The notes below the pieces were generated by a model that had not been told where the DNA came from, did not search any database, and worked only from the letters and a program-made list of their open reading frames with translations. Of a DNA stretch of 35,315 nt, positions 15,308-25,250 are shown one piece after another; the first letter of the stretch is position 1, and every line of letters starts with the position of its first letter. The position numbers were made by a program, and so were the translations under genes. This stretch comes from Candidatus Gemmiger faecigallinarum (GTDB lineage: Bacteria; Bacillota; Clostridia; Oscillospirales; Ruminococcaceae), in contig DWVD01000071.1 in the NCBI GenBank assembly GCA_019120395.1, forward strand, positions 1 through 35,315, in the 5' to 3' direction.

Positions 15308-15336
15308 ATTGTACCATGTACAGCCGGAAAATACAA
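15308..15336 (-). promoter_or_regulatory. Candidate promoter for the glycan-export genes
   Basis: On the minus strand, TTGTAT (15331-15336), a 17-base spacer and TACAAT (15308-15313) lie about 75 bases upstream of the exporter permease ATG. The -10 is good and the -35 is weak. Confidence 0.45.
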
Positions 15337-15396
15337 ATCATCCGCCTTTGCCGGGGCGCGCGCCGGCGGGGATCTGTAAAAAATTTCGTATAGGTC

Positions 15397-15425
15397 TTGA
15401 TTCCCGGCGCAATACTGAGTATGAT
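15397..15425 (+). promoter_or_regulatory. Enolase promoter
   Basis: TTGATT (15397-15402), a 17-base spacer and TATGAT (15420-15425) form a good housekeeping-sigma promoter. It leaves a leader of roughly 90 bases before the eno ATG. Confidence 0.65.
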
Positions 15426-15435
15426 AGATCCGTAG

Positions 15436-16818
<1,383 letters not shown>

Positions 16819-16851
16819 AGCTTCCCGCGCGCCCATCGGCCATATAGAGAT

Positions 16852-16905
16852 GCAAAAAGGGCAGGGCCGCCCCCGCAGCTGCGGGGGCGGCCCTGCCCTT
16901 TTTGC
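16852..16905. terminator. Strong bidirectional terminator
   Basis: A 54-base perfect palindrome (27 base pairs, centred at 16878/16879) starts GCAAAAAGGG and ends CCCTTTTTGC. It serves both eno and the convergent iron-uptake genes. Confidence 0.92.
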
Positions 16906-16913
16906 GCCCGGGT

Positions 16914-17105
16914 TCAGGGTTCGTCCTTGCCGTCGTTCTCCTCCGGCTTTTTGTCCGGTTTGGGGGCGCTGCACCGCTGCTGGCAGCTGGCGCAGTGGCC
17001 GGTGCAGCCGGACTTGAAGCCGCCGTTGTTGGCGATAAACAGGATCGCCAGCGCCAGCAGCACAAAAATCACCACGAGCACGATAAAACTTTGCAGGTTC
17101 CACAT
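16914..17105 (-). CDS. FeoB-associated Cys-rich membrane peptide
   Basis: 63 residues from ATG 17105, preceded by AGGAGGG with an 8-base spacer; the longer open frame upstream has no support. One N-terminal membrane helix (SFIVLVVIFVLLALAILFI) is followed by a Cys cluster, SGCTGHCASCQQRC, with spacing C-X3-C-X2-C-X3-C, and a charged tail. This is the pattern of the small peptides found directly after feoB in Firmicutes. It sits 94 bases after the feoB stop here. A metal-relay or FeoC-like role is assumed in the family but unproven. Confidence 0.85.
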   Translation of the reverse strand: MWNLQSFIVLVVIFVLLALAILFIANNGGFKSGCTGHCASCQQRCSAPKPDKKPEENDGKDEP

Positions 17106-17199
17106 GGGGAGATCCCTCCTGTCCGGCCCGGCGCGGTGTGTGCCGGGCAAAAATGCAGCCGCTGCTGCGCTAAACTGCAAACGGGAGCCTGCCGGGCGG

Positions 17200-19578
17200 T
17201 CAGGCCAGACCCAGCAGCAGGCCGACGGCGTGCACGGCAAAGGCCGCGACCCAGGCGATCAGGCACTGGGCCACCACCACGCCGGCCGCCGCCTTGGCGG
17301 AGCCCAGCTCCCGCCGGGCCGCCGCGATGGCCGCCACGCAGGGGGTATACAGCAGCGTAAAGGTCAAAAACACAAAGGCGGTAAAGGGGGTGAACAGGCT
17401 GCCCAGCAGCGCGGTATCGCCGCCCAAAAGCACCGTCAGGGTGGAGACGACGCTCTCCTTGGCGGTAAAGCCGGTGATCAGCGCGGTGGACACCCGCCAG
17501 TCGCCAAAGCCCAGCGGGGCAAAGATGGGGGCGATCCAGCCGCCGATCATGGCCAGCAGGCTGGAATCCGGCGACTCGACCACGTTCAGCCGCGCGTCAA
17601 AGCTCTGCAGGAACCAGATGATGACGGTGGCCACAAAGATGATGGTGAACGCCCGCTGGATAAAATCCTTGGCCTTGTCCCAGATCAGCTGGCCCACGCT
17701 TTTGGGGCTGGGCAGGCGGTAGTTGGGCAGCTCCATCACAAAGGGCACCGGCTCGCCGCGGAAGCGGGTGTGCTTCAGCACCAGCGCATACACCACCGCG
17801 AACGCCACGCCCATCAGGTAAAGGGCGACCATCACCACCGGCTGCCACCCCCGCGGGAAAAACGCCGCGGTGAACAGCCCGTAGATGGGCAGCTTGGCCG
17901 AGCAGCTCATAAACGGCGTCAGCAGCACCGTCATGCGGCGGTCCCGGTCGGAGGACAGCGTCCGCGTGGCCATGATGGCCGGCACCGAGCAGCCAAACCC
18001 GATCAGCATGGGCACAAAGCTGCGGCCGGAAAGCCCGATGCGCCGCAGCGGCTTGTCCATGACAAAGGCCACGCGGGCCATGTAGCCGGTGTCCTCCAAA
18101 ATGGACAGGAAAAAGAACAGCGTGACGATGGTGGGCAGGAAGCTGAGCACGCTGCCCACGCCGGCAAATATGCCGTCGATGACCAGCGAATGGACCACCG
18201 GGTTGATGCCGTAGGCGGTCAAGCCGGCGTCCACCCAGTCGGTGACGGCGCCGATGGCCAGCTCCATCAGATCGGACAGCGCCACGCCCACCACGCCGAA
18301 AGTCAGCCAGAACACCAGCGCCAAAATAGCGATAAAGCAGGGGATGGCGGTGTATTTGCCGGTCAGCACCCTGTCGATGGCCACGCTGCGCTTGTGCTCG
18401 CGGCTTTCCACCGGGTGGACCACCGTCTGGTCGCAGACGCCCTCGATAAAGCGGAAGCGCATATCCGCCAAAGCGGCCTCCCGGTCGGTGCCGGTCTCGT
18501 GCTCCATCTCGACGATGGTGTGCTCCAGGGTCTCCTTCTCGTTCTGGTCCAGGTCCAGCTGCTCCAAAATCGGCGCGTCGCCCTCCACCAGCTTGGTGGC
18601 GGCAAAACGGGGCGGCAGGCCGGCCCGGCGGGCGTGGTCCTCGATCAGGTGGACGATGGCGTGGATGCAGCGGTGCACCGCGCCGCGGGGGTCGTTGTCG
18701 CCGCCGGCCTCGCAGAAGTCGATGCGGCCGGGCGTTTCGCGGTGGCGGGACACATGGATGGCGTGGTCGATCAGCTCGTCGATGCCCTCGTTGCGGGCGG
18801 CGGAGATGGGCACCACCGGGATACCCAAAAGCCCCTCCAGCTCGTTGACGATGACGGTGCCGCCGTTGGCGCGCACCTCGTCCATCATGTTCAGCGCCAG
18901 CACCATGGGGATCTGCAGCTCCATCAACTGGATGGTCAGGTACAGGTTGCGTTCGATGTTGGTAGCGTCCACGATGTTGATGATGCCGGTGGGCTTTTCC
19001 TTTAACAAAAAGTCCCGCGTCACGATCTCCTCGCTGGAATAGGGCGAGAGGGAATAGATGCCCGGCAGGTCGGTGACGGTGGCCTCGGCATGGCCGCGGA
19101 TCTGGCCGTCCTTGCGGTCCACCGTCACGCCGGGGAAATTGCCCACATGCTGGTTGGAACCGGTCAGCTGGTTGAACAGCGTGGTTTTGCCGCAGTTCTG
19201 GTTGCCGGCCAGCGCAAAGGTCAGCGGCTGCCCCTTGGGGATGGCGTCGCCCGCCTTGCGGTCGTGATAGCTGGGCGCCTGGCGGATCTCGCCGTGACCG
19301 GGGTGGGGCGTGGGCGCGTGGCGGGTCTGGGGCCGGACGGCGCGGTCGGTGTCGTGCACGCCCTCGATCTCGATCTGTTTTGCGTCGTCCAGCCGCAGCG
19401 TCAGCTCGTAGCCGCGCAGCTCCAGCTCGATAGGGTCGCCCATGGGCGCCACCTTGCGCAAGGTCACTTCAATGCCGGGCGTCAGCCCCATGTCCAGCAG
19501 GTGCCGCCGCAAAGCGCCCTGCCCGCCCACCGACCGGATGCGCGCATCCTGGCCGATGGCAAGCTCCGCCAATGTCAT
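17200..19578 (-). CDS. feoB: Fused FeoA-FeoB ferrous iron transporter
   Basis: 792 residues from ATG 19578; about 150 upstream codons in the open frame show no similarity. Residues 1-73 are a complete FeoA SH3-like domain (LAELAIGQDARIRSV, RRHLLDMGLTPGIEVTL). Residues 74-113 form a linker with six or more His. From about 118 the FeoB G domain begins: G1 GNQNCGKTTLF (125-135), G2 around NFPGVTVDRKDG, G3 DLPG (170-173), G4 NMMD. The membrane part has the Gly-rich GFGCSVPAIMATRTL and a second Cys-containing segment, FMSCSAKLPIYGLF. It imports Fe2+ across the membrane using nucleotide hydrolysis. FeoA and FeoB are usually separate; here both are one chain. The Cys-rich peptide follows downstream. 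Confidence 0.95.
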   Translation of the reverse strand: MTLAELAIGQDARIRSVGGQGALRRHLLDMGLTPGIEVTLRKVAPMGDPIELELRGYELTLRLDDAKQIEIEGVHDTDRAVRPQTRHAPTPHPGHGEIRQAPSYHDRKAGDAIPKGQPLTFALAGNQNCGKTTLFNQLTGSNQHVGNFPGVTVDRKDGQIRGHAEATVTDLPGIYSLSPYSSEEIVTRDFLLKEKPTGIINIVDATNIERNLYLTIQLMELQIPMVLALNMMDEVRANGGTVIVNELEGLLGIPVVPISAARNEGIDELIDHAIHVSRHRETPGRIDFCEAGGDNDPRGAVHRCIHAIVHLIEDHARRAGLPPRFAATKLVEGDAPILEQLDLDQNEKETLEHTIVEMEHETGTDREAALADMRFRFIEGVCDQTVVHPVESREHKRSVAIDRVLTGKYTAIPCFIAILALVFWLTFGVVGVALSDLMELAIGAVTDWVDAGLTAYGINPVVHSLVIDGIFAGVGSVLSFLPTIVTLFFFLSILEDTGYMARVAFVMDKPLRRIGLSGRSFVPMLIGFGCSVPAIMATRTLSSDRDRRMTVLLTPFMSCSAKLPIYGLFTAAFFPRGWQPVVMVALYLMGVAFAVVYALVLKHTRFRGEPVPFVMELPNYRLPSPKSVGQLIWDKAKDFIQRAFTIIFVATVIIWFLQSFDARLNVVESPDSSLLAMIGGWIAPIFAPLGFGDWRVSTALITGFTAKESVVSTLTVLLGGDTALLGSLFTPFTAFVFLTFTLLYTPCVAAIAAARRELGSAKAAAGVVVAQCLIAWVAAFAVHAVGLLLGLA

Positions 19579-19760
19579 AAAATCACAACCCCCCAAAAGA
19601 TCCGGCCGGGCGGCGGGACCGCGCCCCGGCGTGCTGTGCACGGCCCGCGGCGGCTCCGCTGCGCCGTTGCCCCGGCGCAGACGCCCTGATAAAAACAAAT
19701 GGATACAGCAAATGCGCGGCCCGGCGGCTTCCCATGCCCCGCCGGGGATCCTGGCAAATC

Positions 19761-19799
19761 CTACTGAATCAGTGTAGCATCGGGGCGGAAGCGTGTCAA
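19761..19799 (-). promoter_or_regulatory. feoAB promoter with overlapping palindromic operator
   Basis: On the minus strand, TTGACA (19794-19799, perfect -35), a 17-base spacer and TACACT (19771-19776, -10). Over the -10 lies ACTGA-T-TCAGT (19763-19773, perfect 5+1+5), offset within a 17-mer whose ends CTAC/GTAG also pair (19761-19777). The placement fits repression by an iron-sensing protein of the Fur or DtxR class; the motif itself is not a textbook box. The leader to the ATG is about 185 bases. Confidence 0.6.
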
Positions 19800-19830
19800 T
19801 AGCGGGCGAACGGCGGAAAGGCGCGGCAGC

Positions 19831-19872
19831 GCAGGCGGCCGGCCCTCCCCGCGGGGAAGGCCGGCCGCCTGC
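19831..19872. terminator. GC-rich hairpin after the aldose-epimerase gene
   Basis: A 14-base-pair perfect stem (19831-19844 with 19859-19872) is capped by a loop that itself contains CCCC/GGGG. It lies just past the stop of the epimerase gene on the minus strand. The U-tract is poor, so it is a weak or Rho-assisted terminator. Confidence 0.55.
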
Positions 19873-19886
19873 CGGGAACCCCCGGC

Positions 19887-20759
19887 TTATTCGATGGTGA
19901 TGCCCCAATGGGCGGTCAGCGACGCGCCGGGGGCCAGCTCCTCGTGGCGGCCGGCCTCGTTGACGCTGTTGGCCCAGCCGTTCCACGGCTCCATGCAGAC
20001 AAAACGCTCGGCGTCCTGCTGCCACAGCACGCCGTTGCCAAAATGGCTGTCAAAGTCCACCGTGACCCGGTGGCCGTTGCCGGAATCGGTAAAGACCATG
20101 GGGCTCTCGACGCCGGTCAGCAGGCGGATGGAATCGGCCGCGCCCGGCTTGCGGGTCAGCGTGATGGCGGCGGGGGCGGCGGGCTGCTCGCCCTTGGCGT
20201 CCTCCGAGCAGGTGGCGGCGCGGACGTCAAACTTGACGTTTTCCAGCGCCGACGCGGCAAAATAGGGGTGGAAGCCAAAGCTGAAGGGCAGAGGCTTTTC
20301 GCCGGTGTTTTTGACGGTCAGTGCCAGCTCGGCGCGGTTGCCGGCCAGTGTGTAGCGCATGGTCAGCTGGAAGTCGAAGGGGTACAGGAATTTGGTCAGG
20401 CCGTTGGGGGTCAGCTCCAGCTCGACTGCCTCGTCGGTGGCGGAAGCGACCTTCCAGGGCACCAGGTCGGCAAAGCCGTGGATCTCCATGGGATAGGCGG
20501 CGCCGTCAAACAGATGCACGCCGCCGTCCGGCCTGCCGCAGTTGGGGAACAGGATGGGGACGCCGCAGCGGGGGCGGTCGGTGGATTCAAAATTGCCGTC
20601 CCGCAGCCAGAGGTATTCGTCGCCGTTTTTGGTAAAGCTGGTGGCCATGCCGCCCTTTTCGGGGGTCACGGTCAGGGCGCAGCCGCCGTCGGTCAGGGTC
20701 AGGGTGTCGTAACGGACGCCGTGCTTTTCGTAGACGCCCCGGGTCAGTTGAGAAGCCAT
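19887..20759 (-). CDS. Aldose 1-epimerase family protein
   Basis: 290 residues from ATG 20759, with AAAGGA 10 bases upstream. A galactose-mutarotase-like beta-sandwich: EKGGMATSF, RCGVPILFPNCGRPDGG, the catalytic His in EIHGFADLVPW, FSFGFHPYFAAS (second conserved His), and VCMEPWNGWANSVN near the C-terminus, with the likely general-base Glu in MEPW. The sequence is closer to the D-hexose-6-phosphate-epimerase and YeaD-like branch than to classic GalM. It interconverts alpha and beta anomers of a sugar. Divergent arrangement with uxaC, each with its own promoter, suggests shared sugar-related control; that link is inferred. Confidence 0.85.
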   Translation of the reverse strand: MASQLTRGVYEKHGVRYDTLTLTDGGCALTVTPEKGGMATSFTKNGDEYLWLRDGNFESTDRPRCGVPILFPNCGRPDGGVHLFDGAAYPMEIHGFADLVPWKVASATDEAVELELTPNGLTKFLYPFDFQLTMRYTLAGNRAELALTVKNTGEKPLPFSFGFHPYFAASALENVKFDVRAATCSEDAKGEQPAAPAAITLTRKPGAADSIRLLTGVESPMVFTDSGNGHRVTVDFDSHFGNGVLWQQDAERFVCMEPWNGWANSVNEAGRHEELAPGASLTAHWGITIE

Positions 20760-20843
20760 GGTGGGCACATCCTTTCGCATTGCGATTTGTTGGCCTGCCG
20801 GGGAAACTGCGCGGGCCTGCCCCGGCAGGAACTTCTGATTTTT

Positions 20844-20873
20844 ATTGTACTGCGCGGCGGGGGGCAAAATCAA
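20844..20873 (-). promoter_or_regulatory. Candidate promoter of the aldose-epimerase gene
   Basis: Minus strand: TTGATT (20868-20873), 18-base spacer, TACAAT (20844-20849), about 85 bases before the ATG. Confidence 0.5.
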
Positions 20874-21015
20874 TCCCGGCGGCCGGACTTTTGCGCAATT
20901 TTACGCTGTGCCGCTGTGCGCGCCCTTCCGGACGGGGGCGGCGGGGCGCGAAACGGGCCGAAACAGCCGCGCACACTGCACAAATTCCTTGTACGAATTT
21001 CAGTGGAATTACAGC

Positions 21016-21065
21016 CAACAGCGCAACTTTTGCAACTTGTTGAAGCCACCGCCATTTTGTATAAT
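21016..21065 (+). promoter_or_regulatory. uxaC promoter with a dyad-like candidate operator
   Basis: TTGTTG (21037-21042), a 17-base spacer and a perfect TATAAT (21060-21065) lie about 65 bases before the uxaC ATG. The -35 overlaps an imperfect dyad, CAACA (21016-21020) with TGTTG (21038-21042) and an inner GCAA/TTGC, plus a direct GCAACTT repeat. This could be an operator for a uronate-responsive LacI- or GntR-type repressor. Promoter likely, operator speculative. Confidence 0.55.
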
Positions 21066-21129
21066 AAGAATAAGTCAAGCCATACTACGCCGCCGGCTCC
21101 CGGCGGGCAGAAAAGGAGAATTGCCGGAT

Positions 21130-22572
21130 ATGAAAGCATTTATGGACAAGAATTTCCTGTTGGATACCCCCACCGCGCAGCATCTGTACCACGATTATGC
21201 GGCCAAGATGCCCGTCTGCGACTATCACTGCCACATCCCCCCGCAGGAGATCTACGAGGACCGCCGTTTTGAAAACATCGCTCAGGTCTGGCTGGGCGGC
21301 CATCAGGTGCTGGCCGACGGTTCCGACTATTATTTCGGCGATCATTATAAATGGCGCGTCATGCGTTCCAACGGCGTGCCGGAGGAGTATATCACCGGCG
21401 ACAAGCCCGACCGCGAGCGCTTCCAGAAATTTGCCGAGGCGCTGGAAATGGCCATCGGCAACCCGATGTATACCTGGTGCCACCTGGAATTGAAGAAATA
21501 CTTCGGGTATGACGGCGTCCTCAACGGCGACACCGCCGAGGAAGTCTGGAACCTGTGCAACGACAAGCTGCAGAACGACCCCGATATGACGGTGCGCGGC
21601 CTGATCCGCCAGAGCAACGTGGCTTTCATCGGCACCACCGACGACCCCGTCGACAGCCTGGAATGGCACAAGAAGATCAAGGAGGATCCCTCCATCCACT
21701 TTACGGTCGCCCCCTCCTTCCGGCCGGACAAGGCGGTCAATATCCAGAAACCCGGCTTTGCCGACTATATCCATCAGCTGGAAGCCGTCGTCGGCCGCGA
21801 GTTCAAATGCGTGAACTGTGTGGTCAAGGCGCTGGACGAGCGTTTGCAGTACTTTGTCTCGCTGGGCTGCCGCGCCGCCGACCACGGCCTGGATTATGTG
21901 CCCTACCGTGAGCCGGACGCCGACGTGGCCACCGCCGCTTTCAAGAAAGCCATGGCCGGCGAGCCGGTCAGCGTCGAGGAGGCCGAGACCTACCAGACCT
22001 ATCTGCTGTGCGCCATGGGCCGGCTGTACCACAAGTATAACGTGGCCATGCAGATCCATTACAGCTGCCTGCGCAACGTCAACGCCGCCATGTACAAAAA
22101 GCTCGGCCCCGATACCGGCTTTGACATGATCGCGATCAGCGACGGCAGCGCCTCCATCAGCAGCCTGCTGTCCAACCTGACCGGCACCGGCGAGTGCCCC
22201 AAGGTCATCCTGTACAGCCTGAACCCTGCCGACTTTGACATGCTGGGCACCCTGATGGGCGCTTTCCAGGACGACGAGGTGCCGGGCAAGATCCAGCTGG
22301 GCAGCGCCTGGTGGTTCTGCGACACCGACGACGGCATGTACCAGCAGATGCGCACGCTGGCCCGCCTGGGCCTGCTGGGCAATTTCATCGGCATGCTGAC
22401 CGACAGCCGCAGCTTCCTGAGCTATACCCGCCACGAGCTGTTCCGCCGCATCATGTGCAACCTGATCGGCGGCTGGGTCGAGAACGGCCAGTACCCCAAC
22501 GACGAAAAGCTGCTGAAGAAGATCGTCGAGGGCATCAGCTACGCCAACGCCGCCCGCTATTTCGGGTTGTGA
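21130..22572 (+). CDS. uxaC: Uronate isomerase (glucuronate/galacturonate isomerase)
   Basis: 480 residues, normal family length. ATG 21130 follows AAAGGAG. Amidohydrolase-fold landmarks: VCDYHCHIPPQEIYEDRRF near the N-terminus (HxH metal site), WRVMRSNGVPEEYITG, FIGTTDDPVDSLEWH, VAPSFRPDKAVNI, MQIHYSCLRNVNAAMYKKLGP (catalytic His), and the C-terminal MLTDSRSFLSYTRHELFRRI with the conserved Asp and the RHEYFRR-like block. It converts D-glucuronate to D-fructuronate or D-galacturonate to D-tagaturonate, the first step of pectin and glucuronide use, fitting a gut polysaccharide user. No other uronate gene (uxaB, uxuA, kdgK) is in the window. It has its own promoter and terminator. Confidence 0.97.
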   Translation: MKAFMDKNFLLDTPTAQHLYHDYAAKMPVCDYHCHIPPQEIYEDRRFENIAQVWLGGHQVLADGSDYYFGDHYKWRVMRSNGVPEEYITGDKPDRERFQKFAEALEMAIGNPMYTWCHLELKKYFGYDGVLNGDTAEEVWNLCNDKLQNDPDMTVRGLIRQSNVAFIGTTDDPVDSLEWHKKIKEDPSIHFTVAPSFRPDKAVNIQKPGFADYIHQLEAVVGREFKCVNCVVKALDERLQYFVSLGCRAADHGLDYVPYREPDADVATAAFKKAMAGEPVSVEEAETYQTYLLCAMGRLYHKYNVAMQIHYSCLRNVNAAMYKKLGPDTGFDMIAISDGSASISSLLSNLTGTGECPKVILYSLNPADFDMLGTLMGAFQDDEVPGKIQLGSAWWFCDTDDGMYQQMRTLARLGLLGNFIGMLTDSRSFLSYTRHELFRRIMCNLIGGWVENGQYPNDEKLLKKIVEGISYANAARYFGL

Positions 22573-22595
22573 TCGCCGGCTGAACGCAAAAACAG

Positions 22596-22644
22596 AAAAC
22601 GGGGCGCCCCGCATCGGCAATGACCGGCGGGGCGCCCCGTTTTT
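22596..22644 (+). terminator. Terminator after uxaC
   Basis: A perfect 17-base-pair stem (22596-22612 with 22627-22643) ends in TTTTT, and its A-rich opposite flank allows it to act on the convergent strand too. The 118 bases from here to the next gene hold nothing else obvious. Confidence 0.9.
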
Positions 22645-22762
22645 CCACAATATGGTTGAAAATTCCGTCGGACGCAGGGCAGACGCAAGGCTGCGGACCT
22701 CCGGCGGCAGGGCGGGTCCGCGGCCTTGTTTTGCGTTAATAAGCGCTGCGCCGCCGGGAAAA

Positions 22763-23245
22763 TTATTCCCCGGTCCGCCAGCCCTTGGCGACGTCCACCC
22801 AGCCGGCAAAGTTCTGCACGCTGCGCTCCAGCTCGGGCACGGCCAGCCGCACCGCCGAGCTGGCCGTGCCTGCCGCCGGGTAGACGGTGTCGAACCGTTT
22901 CAGGCTTTCGTCCAGGTAGACCGGCACGTCGTCGCGGATGGCAAAGGGGCAGACGCCGCCCATGGGGTGCCCCACCAGCTCCACCAGCTGGTCGGGGCGC
23001 ACCATGGCCGCCTTGGTATGGAAGGTGGCTTTATACCGGGGATTGTCCACCTTGCCGTCGCCGGCGACCACCACCAGCACGGCGCGGCCCGCCACCAGAA
23101 AAGCCATCGTCTTGGCGATGCGGGCAGGCTCGCAGCCCAGATCGGCCGCCGCCTCGGCCACCGTGGCCGAGCTGGCGTCGAACTCGATGACCCGGTCGTC
23201 CAGGCCGAAGCGGGCAAGATAATTTTTGACAGATTCAATGGACAT
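22763..23245 (-). CDS. YbaK/ProX-type aminoacyl-tRNA deacylase
   Basis: 160 residues, GAGAGGA before the ATG. The sequence follows the YbaK/EbsC/ProRS-editing domain: an N-terminal helix MSIESVKNYLARFGL, EFDASSATVAEAA, then CEPARIAKTMAFLV with the conserved Lys, VVVAGDGKVDN, and VGHPMGGVCPFAI with the Gly-Pro-containing active-site loop, then VYLDESLKRFDTVYPAAG. Proteins of this family hydrolyse mischarged aminoacyl-tRNAs such as Ala-tRNAPro or Cys-tRNAPro. It is a stand-alone trans-editing factor here. It is 32 bases downstream of the next gene on the same strand but has no obvious functional tie to it. Confidence 0.88.
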   Translation of the reverse strand: MSIESVKNYLARFGLDDRVIEFDASSATVAEAAADLGCEPARIAKTMAFLVAGRAVLVVVAGDGKVDNPRYKATFHTKAAMVRPDQLVELVGHPMGGVCPFAIRDDVPVYLDESLKRFDTVYPAAGTASSAVRLAVPELERSVQNFAGWVDVAKGWRTGE

Positions 23246-23277
23246 GGCAGATTCCTCTCTCTATGAAAAATGGGGTG

Positions 23278-25203
23278 TCAGGACAGGCGCGTTAGCTCGA
23301 CCGAGCGAACATTCAGCACCGTGCCGGAGTTTTGATATACCCGGAAGCTGATCCGCTCCGTTTTCGCTGGCAGTTGCAGGGAAAGCACAGTGGAACCGTC
23401 CGTCTCCACCGGAACGGAAGCCAGAAGCTGCAGTCCGTCCGGTCCGTTTGCGGTTGCCTGCAACTGGGCGGGGGCATCGGCGGGCATCTCCAAACAGTCG
23501 GCGTTTAGCACCGCCTGATAACTGCCCGGCATGAATGTGGTTTCCTCGGTCCAGAACGGATAGCCGGCGTCGGAAGAAGTGGTCAACGTCCCGTCTGCCA
23601 CCTCGCCGTTGGAGATATACAAATACCCGTTGGAGACAGAACATTCCCAATGCGCCAGATAAATATGACGGCTGGCCGGAATGGTCAGAATCTGCTTCTC
23701 TGTGCCAAGGTCGGCCAGTTGCTCTTCCAGCCAAACCAGATCCTCCGGCGAGTTGCTGCCCACTGCCTGCCTCACCATGTCTGCTTGCGATATGTCCAGA
23801 TACAACTTGCGGATCTCCTGATCATCGTCCATCCAGCCTTCTGGCAACCAGGGGCCGGTATTGGAACGCGATGTCAGCACCACAGGCAATGGCTGATACA
23901 GACTGGGGAAATGCTCCAGCAATTTCTGAGCGATGGGAGTAATGGCAAGATAATCTGTATTTGGAGCAGTGATGCCGCCGTACCAGGCGATTACACCGCC
24001 AGTATAAACAGCCGAACAGGTCAGCACGCCGGCCAGTACCCGGCGGGGGCGGACGCCATGCAGGATCGTCGGCGCCTGGGTGCAGACTGCCACCGCCATC
24101 AATGCAGTGGCCCAAGCCAGATAGCGGGAAATGCCCGACATCCCGTGGTTGATGTTTGCCATCAAAGAGACGCCCAGCAGTGCCGCTGCAAAACCGGCGC
24201 TCATCCACAGATAACGGCCGCAGTGCCGGATGGCAGCAATCAACAAGAATACCAGCCAGACGATCAGCAAGATCGGAAGGTAGGGCAGAATGCCAAAGTT
24301 CCAATCGGTAAAATATGCCCAAAAATGACGCAAAAGAGTCAGATCATTTAGAGGTATCCATTCGCCCTCATAGGAGGCGGTCAGATTGATGGCGCCGCAA
24401 ATGGAATAATTGTAGGCAAACGGTACCAGGCCCGGCAAATAGCAGCAGGCATAGACCAAAACCTCTTTCCAGCGGACAACCATCCCTTTCAACCGAGCAA
24501 AGGGGCGGCCCTGGCCCTGCTTCCATAGGCCCACCAGATATTCGCCGATCATGGCCAGCCCAATGGCAAGGATGCAGGGATTGGTAGTACCGGCAATGGC
24601 GTTCAGCAAGGCCGCTCGATGCCGGCGTCCAGTAGCCCAACAGAGTGCCGACAGAGCGACCAAAGAAAACTGGAAAACCTCGGAGGAAGGCCAACTGAGG
24701 TAAAAGATGGCCGGATGGATGCCCAGCAACAGGCACAGCAGGACTTTCTGCCCCAGTGCCAGGCGGCGGTCGACAAGCACTACCACCAGAACTGCCAAAA
24801 AGCAGACCAGATTGGTCAGACAGAAGGCGTATTCCATTGGCAGGTTCAGCAGACCCAACAGGCCGAACAGCGGCAGACAGGCTGCCGGATAGGTGGGAAA
24901 ATACCAAGGAACCGTACCTTGGTCGGTGGTATAGTGAGAACCGCCGAACTCCTGGTACCGATCCTCCCACTCAGGCAGCCAGCGCCGGGCAGCGGCCAGA
25001 TCCTCTTCCGAGATGATAGCATTGCCGTCGTTGGCCAACGAGACGGTGGTCAGCGTATAGCTGGCAGCCTCTCCGGAAAAAGTGCTGCCGGTACGCACTG
25101 TACACCAAGAGAGAAATATGGCGTACACAGTCACGGCCAGACACAGGATCACAAAAACAATTTTCTCCCGCTTGGAAGGCACGGCAGTCGAACGATCATT
25201 CAT
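23278..25203 (-). CDS. Large GT-C-like membrane protein with C-terminal ectodomain
   Basis: 641 residues from ATG 25203, with GAGGTG 9 bases upstream; the longer open frame to 25401 overlaps the upstream gene and is discounted. One membrane helix (about 15-35), an outside loop with GGSHYTTDQGTVPWYFPTYP, then roughly nine helices up to about residue 430, and a soluble tail of about 200 residues ending in a beta-rich segment (GSTVLSLQLPAKTERISFRV). The topology suggests a lipid-linked-sugar-dependent GT-C enzyme or related polymer protein; no family was recognised with confidence. Its GC content and codon use are clearly lower than in neighbouring genes (more A/T at third positions), suggesting acquisition by transfer. 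Confidence 0.62.
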   Translation of the reverse strand: MNDRSTAVPSKREKIVFVILCLAVTVYAIFLSWCTVRTGSTFSGEAASYTLTTVSLANDGNAIISEEDLAAARRWLPEWEDRYQEFGGSHYTTDQGTVPWYFPTYPAACLPLFGLLGLLNLPMEYAFCLTNLVCFLAVLVVVLVDRRLALGQKVLLCLLLGIHPAIFYLSWPSSEVFQFSLVALSALCWATGRRHRAALLNAIAGTTNPCILAIGLAMIGEYLVGLWKQGQGRPFARLKGMVVRWKEVLVYACCYLPGLVPFAYNYSICGAINLTASYEGEWIPLNDLTLLRHFWAYFTDWNFGILPYLPILLIVWLVFLLIAAIRHCGRYLWMSAGFAAALLGVSLMANINHGMSGISRYLAWATALMAVAVCTQAPTILHGVRPRRVLAGVLTCSAVYTGGVIAWYGGITAPNTDYLAITPIAQKLLEHFPSLYQPLPVVLTSRSNTGPWLPEGWMDDDQEIRKLYLDISQADMVRQAVGSNSPEDLVWLEEQLADLGTEKQILTIPASRHIYLAHWECSVSNGYLYISNGEVADGTLTTSSDAGYPFWTEETTFMPGSYQAVLNADCLEMPADAPAQLQATANGPDGLQLLASVPVETDGSTVLSLQLPAKTERISFRVYQNSGTVLNVRSVELTRLS

Positions 25204-25250
25204 AAAGAACAACACCTCAATTTCTTGATGAAAACGGCTGCAGCGTCCGG

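Noticed and set aside
20874-21015. Small gene or riboswitch upstream of uxaC
   Set aside because: The stretch has short open frames without ribosome sites and no recognisable aptamer; it is treated as promoter-upstream DNA.
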